NCBI RefSeq assembly: GCF_036785885.1
Contig: NC_092329.1
Location: 3,162,001-3,226,000 of the forward strand
Length of the DNA stretch: 64,000 bases
From: Coffea arabica
Lineage: Eukaryota; Streptophyta; Magnoliopsida; Gentianales; Rubiaceae
Direction of reading: 5' to 3'
The translations under genes were made by a program, and so were the position numbers. Under the pieces are notes generated by a model. That model saw nothing but the letters and a program-made list of their open reading frames with translations. It ran no database searches and was not told the origin of the DNA. This document shows positions 61,749 to 64,000 of the stretch, piece after piece (positions within the stretch are counted from its first letter, which is position 1; every line of letters starts with the position of its first letter).

Positions 61749-63339
61749 GACTAATGAAGCAGTACCGTTCTAATCTGTATGTTTCGGGTTCGTGCTGAAA
61801 TAAACTCTCAAATCAGGAGTTGTTTGTTGCTACCGCCTGATTCCCCTTACAAGCACATATTCTCCTGAATCAGAGATTTCAGCTCAGCTTTATGGGAATT
61901 GAAGTACTTTTATTTTGATACATACTTTTCATGTTACTAGCAAAAAATATTATGTAGCAGTAGGGAATTTGTTTTTGGAGTGGTTGATTGGACAATTGAC
62001 TAGTTACATGGTTGACGGTTTCTGATCTTTTAAGACGCATTCCTCAATGTATCCTTCACCTTTGCAGGCCGCAAAATTAAGTTAGTATTTTTGGAAGACA
62101 TGAACCGTTAGCATACTAAACCAAACATATATAGAACTATTTATTTATTTTCTTGGAATTAAGTTTTTAGTAGCTGTTGGATTTAGGAATTTGTGTTTTA
62201 TTTTCTTTCCCAACAAATCTAATAGATTATAAATAAGACATTATTTAGGATGTTTTCTAGAGAGAGAATTTAGAAGAGTTTATCAAATTTTTTGTAGTGA
62301 TGTGACGTTCTTCATTGTTTGATATTTTAATAACATTGTAAGTTGATTATTTTTTTTTCTCTCCTACATATATATATTTTGAGTGTTTGTTTTATCTCTT
62401 CAATTCTGTAACCTTGTACGCATTGATTATTATTAAAACCCTAAAATTTGGATTGTACATGAACTAAAATTGGCACAGATGTATACCAGTAATAATCTAG
62501 TATTTACGACTTTTCCAACTGCCGACCAACAAATTTGGCCGGATTCTCCCATCCGCGGACAGATCATTCGCAGCAAGCTTTGGGAGAGACCACCTCCGGC
62601 TGCGCAACTCAATATCATTTTTAATTCTCTTTGCCGATCATCAAGCATTCGTCTCCACGGACGGATGCAACCAAATATTTTTGTTTTCAGGGCCGCCCGT
62701 GTAGAAATGGTCCAGTTGAGTAATTTAACCATTTGCTGTTACTGCCATTGCCATGTAGATGTCAAGAAAGAATAATATCCCTTTATTTTTTGACAAGGTA
62801 AGAGAATAAGAATGTCTGTTAATGGTAAGGGATTTTCTTTTTCTGGGATAAAAAAGATTCTGCTACCTATTGGGATGAACAAGATTTTTTTTTTTTTCCT
62901 GGGATAAAACCTTCTGTTACCTAATTGGAAGACCAAGTTTTTTTCTCTGCATATATGTTCTTGTTTCGGCGTATTTTGCGTTCAAAGTCCTGATTTTTCC
63001 TTTGCAGTCCGAGAATCCATTACAAACAAATCCTTCCACGACTTTGGACCTGAAAGGCAGAAACCGAAGGGATTCCTACTGACACAATTTTCTATTTATT
63101 CTGAACAAGTCTGTTCGCTCCATTCTTTTCAGGCCCACAAAACAAACGGATACGAGAATGGAACATCAAATGGGCCATTATATTCCTATCCCCAGTAACT
63201 TCATCTTACGGTCAAAATTCCACTGATGAAACATACAGCCCAGTACAGGATAGCCCTTCGGCCTTCCCGTAGTCATCAACTCTTCATCCTTCAAAAATTA
63301 CCATCATGAAGTTCTGAATTTTCCAATTAAATAATGGGC
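61749..63339. other. Upstream region of the NPF gene and intergenic DNA
   Basis: This presumably contains the NPF promoter (minus strand), for which I cannot pick a TATA box with confidence. ORFs at 62433-62775 on both strands are short and show no family motif. Confidence 0.4.
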
Positions 63340-63920
63340 TAATTTCAGACGGCAACCTCCCTTAAGGTTTGAAAAAGTATATTTACCGCCCCTAATATTA
63401 TGAAAAGACTATGATAACCTTCACAAACTTTATAAATTTTAAGTGAAAATGAGTTTAAAAGAGAAAAATGAAAATTCTTTTTTGGATAAGAAGTTATCCT
63501 GAAACTTCATCGCCATCTAATCTAGTACATTATACTTTATTCCCAATTTTTCTGATTACAAAAAGTTGACCAACCAATTAGGGAGGCGTTTGTTGAAATA
63601 AGTATTTTCAAAAATTACCGAACCTAAAAAAAAAGTCCAAAGTACCAAAAAAAATGTTTTCAAAACATGACTTAAATTTTCCTACAAAAAACTAATTTGA
63701 AATTTTCACCTAATGAATAATGGTGATTGCTGATTTGTTAGCATTTAATTTATTTTACATATCAGAAACAAGAAATATTGAATTTTTTTTACTTATGATG
63801 CCAATTATTATCAAAATATACTTTCTAGGAGACGTTTTTATAATTTTTTTTTAAATCTTAGGAGGGGTGACTGCGATTATTAGAAACCTTAGGGGAGATT
63901 TCTAACATTGTGCCTTGAAT
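63340..63920. mobile_element. Possible MITE with AACCTCCCTTAAGG / CCTTAGGGGAGAT ends
   Basis: GGCTAATTTCAGACGGCAACCTCCCTTAAGGTTT at the left is answered by AAACCTTAGGGGAGATTTCTAA at the right as a broken inverted repeat. The interior is AT-rich and non-coding. The ends are uncertain and no target duplication was assigned. Confidence 0.35.
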
Positions 63921-64000
63921 AAAAGAGAGAGAAAAAAGACGAGAGAACATTAGTGTACAGCACAAAGAAATAGCCAAAAGAAATATTGGGTGGAGGCATG

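Overview
The window is nuclear DNA of a flowering plant, most likely a eudicot. The evidence is spliceosomal introns with GT..AG borders, AT-rich intergenic DNA, dense small non-autonomous transposons, and six genes from well-known plant families. I cannot name the species; the repeat style fits an asterid, but that is a guess.

Layout. 1-7.3 kb is intergenic: a dispersed repeat, a SINE-like insertion, several miniature inverted-repeat elements (MITEs), and one hAT-type element with a clean 8-bp target duplication. 7456-9167 (+) is a two-exon SHI/STY-type (SRS) zinc-finger transcription factor with two upstream ORFs in its presumed leader. 9.2-15.5 kb is intergenic with one hAT-like element. 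15591-23785 (+) is an 18-exon gene for V-ATPase subunit a, closest by eye to the tonoplast form VHA-a3. Only 209 bases after its stop lies a complete Mutator-like element (23995-25152) with a perfect 9-bp target duplication, about 185-bp inverted ends, and a captured, damaged fragment of a DUF247 gene: a Pack-MULE. Next come a Harbinger/Tourist-like element with a SINE nested in it, then a minus-strand four-exon RD19-type papain-like protease (26635-28695).

28.7-38.9 kb is a repeat-rich gap. It holds a decayed second copy of the DNA upstream of the protease gene, a possible small two-helix membrane protein gene broken by one in-frame TGA (32667-32978), and about 1.5 kb of nearly pure AT tandem repeat inside an inverted-repeat element. 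38913-42225 (+) is a six-exon TFIIF beta subunit (RAP30) gene. A 10-kb gene-poor stretch follows. 52548-55637 (+) is WAT1 (six exons, one with a GC donor), and 58170-61748 (-) is a five-exon NPF/PTR-family proton-coupled transporter. The rest, to 64000, has no gene I can support.

The genes are ordinary single-copy plant loci and not an operon or cluster. Three act around the vacuole or its membrane (V-ATPase subunit a, WAT1, RD19 protease) and two touch auxin (SRS factor, WAT1); I read this as chance neighbourhood. All gene models were assembled by hand from splice sites and reading phase; every model closes in frame. Family names come from remembered conserved motifs and not from a database search.
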